6,138 nucleotides of DNA from Actinomycetes bacterium (GCA_023423475.1 JAFAFN010000005.1:1-6138); one strand, 5' to 3'; shown: positions 1 through 5,995, counted from the first letter of the stretch. Notes: generated by a model not told the origin, from the letters alone. Translations and numbers: made by a program.

Positions 1-474
1 GGCCACACCCTGGTCATGGGCCGCCGCACCTGGGAGTCGATCGGACGACCGCTGCCGGAGCGACGGATCGTGGTGGTCACGTCGCAGGCTCTCGACCTGC
101 CCGACACCGTGGTCGCTGCCGGCACACCCGATGCGGCGCTCGACCTGGCGCTCACCCAGGACCCGGATCCCGCCGTCGTCGGTGGGGCGACGATCTACGA
201 CGCGCTGCTCGACCGGGTCGACCGCATCGAGCTGACGCGCATCGACATCGACGTGCCCGATGCGGACACGTTCTTCCACGTGCCTGTGGACGAGTTCCGC
301 GAGACCACCCGCCGCCCGGGCGAGGACCCGACGGTCACCTACCTGACGCTGGAACGGATGCACTCGCCAGACGATCCCGATCCGACCGCCACGTACGCCA
401 ACGCGTGGACCGATTGGGAAGCAGGCGACGACAGCCGTCTCTGGGACTCCGCGTCAGGCGACGGGCTCACATGA
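1..474 (+). CDS. folA: Dihydrofolate reductase, C-terminal part (5' end outside window)
   Basis: This is most of a dihydrofolate reductase, the cytosolic enzyme that reduces dihydrofolate to tetrahydrofolate with NADPH for thymidylate, purine and methionine synthesis. The frame is open from base 1, starting GHTLVMGRRTWESIGRPLP, which matches the family's conserved GRxTWeSIgRPLP block. The NADPH-binding VVGGATIY block follows at about bases 172-198, then an LTRIDIDVPDADTFF segment that fits the family's C-terminal strand pattern. Roughly 40 N-terminal residues, including the substrate-binding start of the enzyme, lie upstream of the window, so the ATG at base 16 is internal. After the expected end of the fold (about YLTLERM) there is an unusual acidic tail of about 35 residues rich in D, T and W. 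The gene converges with the DUF4345 gene across a 43-bp gap in which I see no convincing terminator. Family assignment is secure; the tail is unexplained. Confidence 0.93.
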   Translation, partial: GHTLVMGRRTWESIGRPLPERRIVVVTSQALDLPDTVVAAGTPDAALDLALTQDPDPAVVGGATIYDALLDRVDRIELTRIDIDVPDADTFFHVPVDEFRETTRRPGEDPTVTYLTLERMHSPDDPDPTATYANAWTDWEAGDDSRLWDSASGDGLT

Positions 475-517
475 TGCGCAGCCGGCCGGAGCGTCCGAGC
501 GCGGTCCGACAACCCAC

Positions 518-886
518 TCAGCCGATGGCGAGCACGGCGCCGAGTGCGACGACGAAGCCGACCTCGACGGGCACGGCGGTGCGGTTGTAGCGCTCGCCCC
601 AGCCGTCGTCGACGAAGGCGCCGATGACCCGCACCGCGAGGATCGCTCCGGCGATCATGAGCACACCGGTCAGCGCCTCTCGGCCGAGGTCGTTCAGACC
701 GAGGTAGGCGATGAACCCCGCGAGTCCGAGTGCGAGTGCGCCGTAGTAGCAGCGGACCTCGGTGCGGCCCGCCGGGCCGAGGGGCTTCATCTCGTACATC
801 GCGACCGCCTCGGGTCGGATCAGGAACGTGAGTCCCGTCGCGAGGAAGTAGATGACCACGAGGACGACACCGATGTCGATGAGCAT
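518..886 (-). CDS. DUF4345-like small integral membrane protein
   Basis: A 122-residue very hydrophobic protein of unknown function. Four membrane segments are apparent at about residues 3-23, 46-64, 71-91 and 105-121. The GRTEVRCYYGALALG stretch at residues 40-54 resembles the conserved [ED]-x-R-x-x-Y-G core of DUF4345 proteins, which is the basis for the family call. The length fits that family (about 120-130 residues). The ATG at 886 lies 12 bases after the stop of the GDT1-type transporter gene on the same strand, with no good Shine-Dalgarno in the gap. It is probably co-transcribed with the transporter, translated by coupling, and so controlled by the manganese riboswitch upstream. No catalytic residues can be recognised. 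A role in metal handling is inferred only from the neighbour. Confidence 0.78.
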   Translation of the reverse strand: MLIDIGVVLVVIYFLATGLTFLIRPEAVAMYEMKPLGPAGRTEVRCYYGALALGLAGFIAYLGLNDLGREALTGVLMIAGAILAVRVIGAFVDDGWGERYNRTAVPVEVGFVVALGAVLAIG

Positions 887-898
887 CGCAGCATGATG

Positions 899-1468
899 TC
901 AGCTCGCGGTGACGATCATGATGACGCCGAACACCGCGAACAGGATCGACGAGCCGATGCGGGTCGCCCGCTCCGGGATGCGGGCACCGATCGCCCGACC
1001 GACGAGCACGCCGATGACGCCCGATGCGATGATGCCGATGGTCGCGCCGATCCAGACGAGCACGGGCGAACCCTGCGCGGCGAGGGTGGCGGTCGCCAAC
1101 ATGGTCTTGTCGCCGAGCTCGGCGACGAACATGGCCGAGGCGACCGTGAGCACGATCCGGCCGCCCGCAGCGGGTGACGCCAGCTCCTCGTCGTCATCGT
1201 CGTCGTCCTGGCCCGGGCGCAGCCCCCACAGCGCGAAGGCGAGGAAGAGGATGCCGCCGCCGATGCCGACCGCCCGTGTCGGTAGCGCCTCGCCGATCAG
1301 GCCACCGATCAACACCGACAGCAGGTTGGTGGCCATGTAGGCGAGGGCGACGCCGGTGAGCACCGGTGCGAGCCGATGCCGCGCCCCGAAACCGAGGGCG
1401 ACCAGCTGCGTCTTGTCGCCGAGCTCGGCGAGGAAGACGATCCCCATCGCTGCGAAGAGTGAGTTCAT
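899..1468 (-). CDS. TMEM165/GDT1 family cation transporter, probable Mn2+ exporter
   Basis: A 189-residue membrane protein with the duplicated hallmark of the GDT1/TMEM165 (UPF0016) family. The ELGDKT motif occurs at residues 15-20 (AELGDKTQLVALGF) and again at 117-122 (AELGDKTMLATATL), each at the start of a three-helix half. The acidic residues of these motifs form the cation-binding site in this family, which exports Mn2+ or Ca2+ across the membrane. The halves are joined by a cytosolic loop carrying an acidic run, DDDDDDEE, at residues 88-95. Length and architecture are normal for bacterial members. The ATG at 1468 is preceded by GGGA (1480-1477) with an 8-base spacing. A yybP-ykoY manganese riboswitch precedes it, which favours Mn2+ as substrate (MneA-like role). 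It is followed at 12 bp by a DUF4345 gene in the same operon. Confidence 0.93.
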   Translation of the reverse strand: MNSLFAAMGIVFLAELGDKTQLVALGFGARHRLAPVLTGVALAYMATNLLSVLIGGLIGEALPTRAVGIGGGILFLAFALWGLRPGQDDDDDDEELASPAAGGRIVLTVASAMFVAELGDKTMLATATLAAQGSPVLVWIGATIGIIASGVIGVLVGRAIGARIPERATRIGSSILFAVFGVIMIVTAS

Positions 1469-1474
1469 CGTGGT

Positions 1475-1548
1475 GGTCCCGTTCTGTCATGTCTCCGGGA
1501 CCGGGGGCACGCAGCCTTCGACCCGGACGTTGGTCCGTCGGTCGAAGG
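1475..1548 (-). promoter_or_regulatory. Expression platform of the Mn riboswitch: competing hairpin plus Shine-Dalgarno hairpin
   Basis: Two inverted repeats lie between the aptamer and the transporter start. First, CCTTCGACC (1548-1540), which is the 3' strand of aptamer stem P1, is exactly complementary to GGTCGAAGG (1523-1515). Inside it CGGAC (1537-1533) pairs with GTCCG (1528-1524) around a CAAC loop, giving 14 pairs with a two-base bulge. This hairpin and P1 cannot form together. Second, GGTCCCG (1502-1496) pairs exactly with CGGGACC (1481-1475), which contains the transporter's Shine-Dalgarno GGGA. No U-tract follows either hairpin, so control of translation start seems likelier than classical attenuation. 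How Mn2+ binding leads to opening of the second hairpin is inference. Confidence 0.72.
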
Positions 1549-1635
1549 TCTCGCCCACCTGCGGCTGCAGGTCGAACGTCCGGGTGGTGGCACCAGTGTG
1601 TCGAACGTCCGTTGGGGGGCTACTCCCCTTCAGCC
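1540..1635 (-). promoter_or_regulatory. yybP-ykoY manganese riboswitch aptamer
   Basis: Read on the minus strand, this leader contains the recognisable core of the yybP-ykoY class, which senses Mn2+. P1 is GGCTGAAGG (1635-1627) pairing with CCTTCGACC (1548-1540), with one C-A mismatch and one G-U. The conserved AGGGGAGTAGC element lies at 1629-1619. GCCC after it can pair with GGGC at 1556-1553 as P2. A short apical hairpin, TGGT-GCC-ACCA, is followed by CCCGG, as in known members. ACCTGC-AGCC-GCAGGT is the P4-type hairpin (1572-1557), followed by GGGCGAGACCTT, which matches the conserved 3' element. The riboswitch sits directly before a GDT1-family transporter, one of the usual gene partners of this class. 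Confidence 0.92.
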
Positions 1636-1640
1636 CCACC

Positions 1641-1669
1641 ACCCTAGCCCCGACACGTCGCGGGACATT
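1641..1669 (-). promoter_or_regulatory. Candidate promoter of the riboswitch-transporter operon
   Basis: On the minus strand, TAGGGT at 1646-1641 fits the actinobacterial -10 pattern TANNNT. It would place the transcript start at about 1635, exactly where the 5' strand of riboswitch stem P1 begins. The -35 region (around 1669-1664, AATGTC) is a poor match to consensus. The call rests mainly on the -10 box and the agreement with the aptamer boundary. Confidence 0.42.
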
Positions 1670-1692
1670 CCGCGGGGCCACCCCGTTAGGGT
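1662..1692 (+). promoter_or_regulatory. Candidate promoter of the baeRF-type gene, possibly leaderless
   Basis: GGGACA at 1662-1667 (four of six matches to TTGACA) is followed after 19 bp by TAGGGT at 1687-1692, a TANNNT -10 box. The ATG at 1699 begins seven bases after the -10 box, so transcription could start at the A of the start codon and give a leaderless mRNA, a common arrangement in Actinomycetota. The AGGG at 1688-1691 could instead serve as a weak Shine-Dalgarno if transcription begins further upstream. Confidence 0.4.
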
Positions 1693-1698
1693 CGTTGC

Positions 1699-2805
1699 AT
1701 GCACGTCGACCTCCCCACCTCCCGCGACATCGCCGCCCTGCTCGACACCGAAGGCACCAACTGCGTCAGCATCTACCTTCCGACCGAGCCGACCACCGAG
1801 GACGCCGACAAGGAGCGCATCGGCTGGAAGAACCTGACCAAGGAGGCCATCGAGGGCCTCGAGGCCAGGGGCGTCGAGAAGGACGAGCTCGAGAACTTCG
1901 AGATCCTGCTCGACGACCACCACGACGACGAGTGGGTGTGGGACCACCAGGCACGCACGCTGGCGCTGTTCACCGATGGCACCACGGTGCACTCGTACCA
2001 CTTGGCGAACCACCTGGCCGAGACCGCCAAGGTCGCCGACCGGTTCTTCGTGAAGCCGCTGCTGCGCTCGGTCGCCTTCCCCCAGGCGTGCTTCGTGCTC
2101 GCACTCGCCGAGGGATCGGTCCGGGTCATCGAGCTCGGTGCCGACTACGGCCCCTACGAGGTCGAGATCCCCGACCTGCCGAAGGACGCGGCGTCGGCCG
2201 TCGGGAAGTCGAGCATCAACGACCGCACCGCGCAGGGACGGATCCAGGGCTCCGAGGGCAAGAAGGTCCGCATCCGCCAGTACGCGCTCAAGGTCGACCG
2301 CGCCGTGCGGCATGCGCTGCGAGGCATCGACCTGCCGATCATCCTCGCGGCGGCCGAACCGATCGCGAGCATCTACCGAGAGGTCAACACCTCACCGCAG
2401 CTCGCCGAGCAGGGCATCGACGGCAGCCCGGAGAAGGTCGGCGACCTCGACCTGGCGTCCGAGGCCCGCGCCACACTCGACCTGATCTACGCCGCACAGC
2501 TCGCGGACCTCCAGGAGCTCTTCTCGGTCCGCACCGGCGAGGGCCGCACGGCGACCGACACCTCGGACCTCGCCCGTGAGGCGACGCTCGGGTCGATCCA
2601 CACCCTCTTCGTCGACATCGACCAGATCATCCGCGGCACGATCGACGACGCCGGCATGCTCGACCTGCAGGACGGCCCGCACAGCTACGACGTCATCGAC
2701 AAGATCGCCCGCCGGGTGCTCGCAGCCGACGGTCGCGTGCTCGCCGTTCGGGCCGACGAAGTACCGGGTGGAGGTCCCGCGGCGGCGGTTCTCCGCTGGG
2801 CGTGA
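1699..2805 (+). CDS. baeRF family 3-like protein (bacterial archaeo-eukaryotic release factor homologue)
   Basis: A 368-residue soluble protein resembling the bacterial relatives of archaeo-eukaryotic peptide chain release factor eRF1. The start (LLDTEGTNCVSIYLPTEPT, residues 15-33) and the segment around WDHQARTLALF and FFVKPLLRSVAF (81-127) match the pattern of baeRF family 3. A basic loop near QGRIQGSEGKKVRIRQY (179-195) precedes a helix, YALKVDRAVRHAL, in the position where eRF1 carries its GGQ loop, but no GGQ is present. The last third (LPIILAAAEPIASIYREVN, then an alpha/beta region ending VPGGGPAAAVLRW) resembles the eRF1 C-terminal, L7Ae-like domain. A role at the ribosome (release, rescue or rRNA-related) is predicted for these families but not proven. 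It is a single-gene unit, divergent from the Mn riboswitch operon. Its last 42 bases are duplicated just downstream. Confidence 0.82.
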   Translation: MHVDLPTSRDIAALLDTEGTNCVSIYLPTEPTTEDADKERIGWKNLTKEAIEGLEARGVEKDELENFEILLDDHHDDEWVWDHQARTLALFTDGTTVHSYHLANHLAETAKVADRFFVKPLLRSVAFPQACFVLALAEGSVRVIELGADYGPYEVEIPDLPKDAASAVGKSSINDRTAQGRIQGSEGKKVRIRQYALKVDRAVRHALRGIDLPIILAAAEPIASIYREVNTSPQLAEQGIDGSPEKVGDLDLASEARATLDLIYAAQLADLQELFSVRTGEGRTATDTSDLAREATLGSIHTLFVDIDQIIRGTIDDAGMLDLQDGPHSYDVIDKIARRVLAADGRVLAVRADEVPGGGPAAAVLRWA

Positions 2806-2858
2806 GTGAGGACAGCCCGGGTGGAGGTCCCGCGGCGGCGGTTCTCCGCTGGGCGTGA
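2764..2858. repeat. Exact 42-bp direct repeat, period 53 bp, at the end of the baeRF-type gene
   Basis: Bases 2764-2805 and 2817-2858 are identical over all 42 positions, separated by 11 bp. Copy 1 encodes the last 13 residues (PGGGPAAAVLRWA) and the TGA stop of the baeRF-like gene. Copy 2 lies wholly after the stop in the convergent gap and keeps the same 13 codons plus stop, though shifted relative to the gene's frame. Each copy can fold into a hairpin, CCCGCGG pairing with CCGC-T-GGG with a one-base bulge and 10-base loop (2776-2800 and 2829-2853). They could therefore act as paired terminators between the two converging transcripts, although no T-tract follows. The rest of the gap to 2873 holds a CGACGTCG palindrome and nothing else I recognise. 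Confidence 0.95.
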
Positions 2859-2873
2859 CGACGTCGCTCAGTC

Positions 2874-3725
2874 TCAGGACGTGATGCTGCTGCGGCCGGA
2901 GCGGCGCGGCACGATCAGCAGCTCACCCGTGCGAGGATGCGGGATGACGTCGACCTCGCACTCGTAGACGTCGCCGATCAGCTGCTCGGTCATCACGGCC
3001 TCGGGCGGCCCGAGCGCGGCGACCCCGCCGCGCGACAGCACCATGACCCGATCCGCATACGCGGCTGCCAGACCGAGGTCGTGCAGGACGACGACGACGG
3101 CGTCGCCCCGTTCCGCCTGTCGGCGAGCGAGGTCGAGGACCTGTTCCTGGTGACGGATGTCGAGCGCTGCGGTCGGCTCATCCAGCAGCAGGATGGGTGA
3201 CTGCTGGGCCAGCACACGTGCGAGTGCGGCCCTGGCGCGCTCGCCACCGGAGAGCGACATGAACACCCGCTCGGCGAACTGCAGCGAGTCGGTGTCGACC
3301 ATCGAGTCGTAGACGACCTCGTCGTCGAGCTCCTCCTGGGGCAGACCGGCCCACGGTGCCCGTCCCATGCGCACGGCCTGCACGACGGTGAACGGGAACG
3401 AGATGCCGACCTGCTGCAGCAGCACCGCGCGGCGCATCGCCAGCTCGACGGTGCTCCACTCCGACAGCGGCTCGCCGTCGATCTCGACGGCGCCTCGCGA
3501 TGGCGTGAGGTCGCCGGCGAGAACGGACAGCAGCGTCGACTTGCCGGCGCCGTTCGGTCCGACGAGGGCGAGCACCTCCCCCGAGCGGACCTCGACATCG
3601 ACCCCGTCGAGCACGTTGAACGGCCCGAAGCCGACCGTCACGTCGCGGGCCGACATGACGACCGTCCCCGGCGCGGTGCGCTCGGGCACCCTGATCGGTC
3701 GACGGACCAGACCCTGGAGGCTCAT
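2874..3725 (-). CDS. hmuV: Heme ABC transporter ATP-binding protein
   Basis: The cytosolic ATPase of a heme/iron-siderophore type ABC importer, 283 residues from the ATG at 3725. Counting from that ATG, Walker A is GPNGAGKST at 56-64, the Q-loop glutamine is at 104-105 (LLQQVG), the ABC signature LSGGE is at 158-162, Walker B is ILLLDEP at 178-184, the D-loop ALD is at 187-189 and the H-loop histidine is at 215 (LHDLG). All motifs are intact. The spacing and the GLAAAYADRVMVL and IGDVYECEVDVIPHP segments fit HmuV/FecE proteins. A TTG two codons upstream (3731) is an alternative start. I chose the ATG because it forms an ATGA overlap with the permease stop and has a GGAGG six bases upstream. 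It is the last gene of the hmuTUV operon, converging with the baeRF-like gene. Confidence 0.93.
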   Translation of the reverse strand: MSLQGLVRRPIRVPERTAPGTVVMSARDVTVGFGPFNVLDGVDVEVRSGEVLALVGPNGAGKSTLLSVLAGDLTPSRGAVEIDGEPLSEWSTVELAMRRAVLLQQVGISFPFTVVQAVRMGRAPWAGLPQEELDDEVVYDSMVDTDSLQFAERVFMSLSGGERARAALARVLAQQSPILLLDEPTAALDIRHQEQVLDLARRQAERGDAVVVVLHDLGLAAAYADRVMVLSRGGVAALGPPEAVMTEQLIGDVYECEVDVIPHPRTGELLIVPRRSGRSSITS

Positions 3726-4861
3726 CCCCAACCTCCGGCGTTGTTGCGCTCACGACGCAGCAGCCAGAAGAAGAACGGACCGCCGACGAGTGCGGTGAGC
3801 ATGCCGATCGGCAGGTCCGCGTAGTCGACCGCGTTGCGGGCGACCAGGTCCGCCAGGACGAGCACGACGGCACCGCCGAGGATGCTCGCCGGGACGAGGG
3901 TCTTGTGCGCGGGTCCGATGATCATCCGCACGACGTGGGGCACGATCAGCCCGACGAAGGCGATGATGCCGGCGAACGCGACACCGGATGCGACGAGCAG
4001 CGCGACGAGCACGATCGTGATCAGCCGGAGCCGTTCGACGTTGACGCCGACGTGGCGGGCCGCCCGCTCACCGAGTGCGAGCAGGTCGAGCTTCTTGGAG
4101 AGGATCATGACCCCGATCAGTCCGAAGACGACGAGCGGCGTGATCACCCGGACCGCTTCCCAGCGTGCGCCGTTGAAGCTGCCGAGCTGCCAGAACACGA
4201 TCTGCTCGCGGGCCTGGGTGTCGCCGAGGAAGACCGTGTAGGCGATGATCGCAGCAGTCACCGCGTTGACCGCGATGCCCATGAGCACGAGCGTCACGAC
4301 CTCGGTCCTGCCCCCCGATCTGGACAGGCCGTAGATGAGCAGCGTCGTCACGAGCCCGGTGAAGAAGGCGACGAGCGGGATCGTGTAGCTGCCGATGAAG
4401 GCCCACTCGAAGACGATCACGAGACAGGCGCCGACCGCGGCGCCGCTCGACACTCCGATGACGGACGGCTCGGCGAGCGGGTTGCCGAAGACCGCCTGCA
4501 GCACCGCACCGGCGCCGCCGAGCGCGGCGCCGACGACGATCGCCATGACGACCCGGGGGAACCGCACGTTCCACAGCGCCGCCTCGCCGCGGGGGTGGCT
4601 CGGCATCGGCCCGATGTCGAGGCCCAGTTTGTGGAAGATCGATCCGAGCACCTCGTTCGGTGGCACGTGGAGCTGGCCGTTGCCCGCGGCGATCACCGCG
4701 ATGACGACGAGGGCGACCGCGAGGCCGATGATCAGGACCGTGGCACGCCGCGCGTGCACGGGTGGCAGCACGGCGGTCGAGCGGAACGCCTCGGGCAGCT
4801 CGCGCCGTCCCGGGCCCTCGGCGTCCGGAGCGGCGCCGTCGCTCACCGTGGGGGCGCTCAC
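3722..4861 (-). CDS. hmuU: Heme ABC transporter permease, FecCD family
   Basis: The membrane channel subunit of the heme importer, 379 residues, with about nine or ten membrane helices (first near 41-60, last near 350-368). The FecCD family blocks are clear: NVRFPRVVMAIVVGAALGGAG at 98-118, NPLAEPSVIGVSSGAA at 127-142, the ATPase-contacting helix region ALGERAARHVGVNVERLRL at 262-280, and GIIAFVGLIVPHVVRMIIG at 298-316. After these come an ADLVAR and the PIGMLTALVGGPFFFWLL end at 351-368. The N-terminal cytosolic tail of about 38 residues is longer than usual and acidic. The start is the GTG at 4861, which overlaps the hmuT stop as GTGA. No strong Shine-Dalgarno is seen, so translation probably depends on coupling to hmuT. 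Siderophore or cobalamin permeases look similar; the heme call relies on hmuT. Confidence 0.92.
   Translation of the reverse strand: MSAPTVSDGAAPDAEGPGRRELPEAFRSTAVLPPVHARRATVLIIGLAVALVVIAVIAAGNGQLHVPPNEVLGSIFHKLGLDIGPMPSHPRGEAALWNVRFPRVVMAIVVGAALGGAGAVLQAVFGNPLAEPSVIGVSSGAAVGACLVIVFEWAFIGSYTIPLVAFFTGLVTTLLIYGLSRSGGRTEVVTLVLMGIAVNAVTAAIIAYTVFLGDTQAREQIVFWQLGSFNGARWEAVRVITPLVVFGLIGVMILSKKLDLLALGERAARHVGVNVERLRLITIVLVALLVASGVAFAGIIAFVGLIVPHVVRMIIGPAHKTLVPASILGGAVVLVLADLVARNAVDYADLPIGMLTALVGGPFFFWLLRRERNNAGGWG
3732..3736 (-). promoter_or_regulatory. Ribosome binding site of hmuV
   Basis: GGAGG on the minus strand (3736-3732), inside the last codons of hmuU and six bases before the ATG at 3725. 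It decides between that ATG and the TTG at 3731, for which it would be too close. Confidence 0.75.
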
Positions 4862-5967
4862 TTCTCGGTCGAGGATGCGTCCGTGCCCGCTGCGCCGGTG
4901 CCGTAGATCGCCGTCGCCAGTGCGCGCAGGGTGTGGGGGAACTGCGGGCCGAAGCTCAGGACCTCGTAGTCGGTCATGTCGACGACGCAGCCGTTGACAC
5001 CCGCCGTGGTGTCCGCGACACCCGGGACCTCGAGCAGGCCGTCGACGCCGCCCACCGACTCGAGCCCGTGGCTCATCATCAGGTAGAGCTCCGGCTCGGA
5101 CTTCACGAGTCCCTCGGCGTTGATGGGCCGTGCGCCCTCGAGGCCGACCTCAGTGGCGACGTCCACGCCGCCCAGCGCCTCGATCAGGTCGTCCGCACCG
5201 GAGCCCTTGCCGAACCAGTAGTACACACCCGCAGTGCCACGCATGTAGAGGAACACCATGCGGATCTTCTCGTCGGGATCGTCGGGGATCATCTCGGCGA
5301 CCTGGGCCTCGGCCTCGGCGACCTCGCCGTCGACGCGCTCGGCCAGCTCTGCGCCACGCTCGGGAACGCCGAGCACCTCGGCGACCGCTTCGATCTGCTC
5401 ACCGATGACCTCGCGGTTGCGGGTGCCGTCCAGGGTGACCACCGGGATGCCGGCGTCCTTGAGCTGCAGCTGCACCTCGAGCGGGCCGATGCTGTAATCG
5501 GTGAGCACGACGCTCGGGTTGAGGTCGAGGATGGCCTCGGCGTTGAGCTCGTGGCCGTTGTGGGTCACCACGGGGAGATCGGACAGCTCGGGGATGCCGG
5601 TCGAGACGTCACGGCCGACGAGCAGGTCGCCGAGACCGAGCGCGTAGACGGTGGTGGCGAGCGTGCCGTAGGTGTCGAGCGCGAGCACGCGGGAGGAGTC
5701 GGTGACCTCGACCTGGTCGCCGGTGAAGTCGGTGATCGTGACCGGGAGCACCTGCTCGGGCTCGCCCTCCATCGGCTCGATCCACCCCTCGGACACGGCG
5801 GTCGTGGGGGTGCAGAACTCCTCGCCCATGACACCCTCGGCGGACGGCGCTGCGCCGGCCTCGGTCGTGTCGGTCGCCCCGTCGCTCCCCGAGCCACAGG
5901 CGGCGAGCGAGACGGCGAGCGCCGCGCACAGGAGCGGTCGGCGGAGCGTGCGGAGGGAGGTGAACAT
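4858..5967 (-). CDS. hmuT: Heme-binding lipoprotein of the heme ABC importer
   Basis: The extracytoplasmic substrate-binding subunit, 369 residues from the ATG at 5967. The N-terminus has basic residues, a hydrophobic core and the lipobox LAAC with lipid-anchored Cys24 (SLAACGSGS), then a Gly/Ser/Thr/Glu-rich linker. The body is a periplasmic binding protein fold of the BtuF/FhuD type, starting at about ALDTYGTLATTVYALGLGDLL. GHELNAEAILDLNPSVVLTD (138-157), FLYMRGTAGVYY (239-250), GKGSGADDLIEALGGVD (253-269) and GLESVGGVDGLLEVPGV (301-317) are typical of actinobacterial HmuT. Known HmuT proteins bind heme through one His and one Tyr. His139 (or His136) and Tyr241 are the likely equivalents, which is inference from motif position. 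Cys52 and Cys327 could form a disulfide. An in-frame GTG at 6024 lies inside a hairpin and would add 19 residues before the signal peptide, so it was not chosen. Confidence 0.92.
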   Translation of the reverse strand: MFTSLRTLRRPLLCAALAVSLAACGSGSDGATDTTEAGAAPSAEGVMGEEFCTPTTAVSEGWIEPMEGEPEQVLPVTITDFTGDQVEVTDSSRVLALDTYGTLATTVYALGLGDLLVGRDVSTGIPELSDLPVVTHNGHELNAEAILDLNPSVVLTDYSIGPLEVQLQLKDAGIPVVTLDGTRNREVIGEQIEAVAEVLGVPERGAELAERVDGEVAEAEAQVAEMIPDDPDEKIRMVFLYMRGTAGVYYWFGKGSGADDLIEALGGVDVATEVGLEGARPINAEGLVKSEPELYLMMSHGLESVGGVDGLLEVPGVADTTAGVNGCVVDMTDYEVLSFGPQFPHTLRALATAIYGTGAAGTDASSTEK

Positions 5968-5977
5968 CGGGGGCCGT

Positions 5978-5982
5978 TCCTT
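5978..5982 (-). promoter_or_regulatory. Ribosome binding site of hmuT
   Basis: AAGGA on the minus strand (5982-5978), ten bases before the ATG at 5967. It supports that ATG, which also gives a standard lipoprotein signal peptide, over the upstream GTG. Confidence 0.6.
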
Positions 5983-5995
5983 GGTGGGAGTGTCC

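Noticed and set aside
475..517. Terminator between the converging folA and DUF4345 genes
   Set aside because: Only a 4-bp stem with a 3-base loop (CGGA-GCG-TCCG) is visible and no T-tract, too weak to call.
1194..1490. Minus-strand ATG at 1490 preceded by GGAG, opening a frame that overlaps the transporter start
   Set aside because: I considered a short leader peptide, but the frame runs on for 98 residues across the transporter gene in a shifted frame with no protein-like composition. The GGAG is more likely part of the Shine-Dalgarno hairpin.
1356..2579. 407-residue + strand frame overlapping the riboswitch and baeRF-type gene
   Set aside because: It runs through the riboswitch region and is out of frame with the recognisable baeRF protein. 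It is rich in Arg, Pro and Gly and has no family pattern.
2764..2858. CRISPR-like or insertion-sequence repeat
   Set aside because: There are only two copies with an 11-bp spacer, and the repeat is coding sequence of the adjacent gene end, with no transposase or target duplication.
3723..3731. TTG at 3731 as the hmuV start
   Set aside because: The ATG at 3725 has a well-spaced GGAGG and an ATGA overlap with the hmuU stop. The TTG would sit immediately next to the ribosome site.
3905..4906. 333-residue open frame on the + strand opposite hmuU
   Set aside because: Its composition (Asp, Glu, His, Arg) mirrors the hydrophobic permease codons on the other strand, and it has no motifs.
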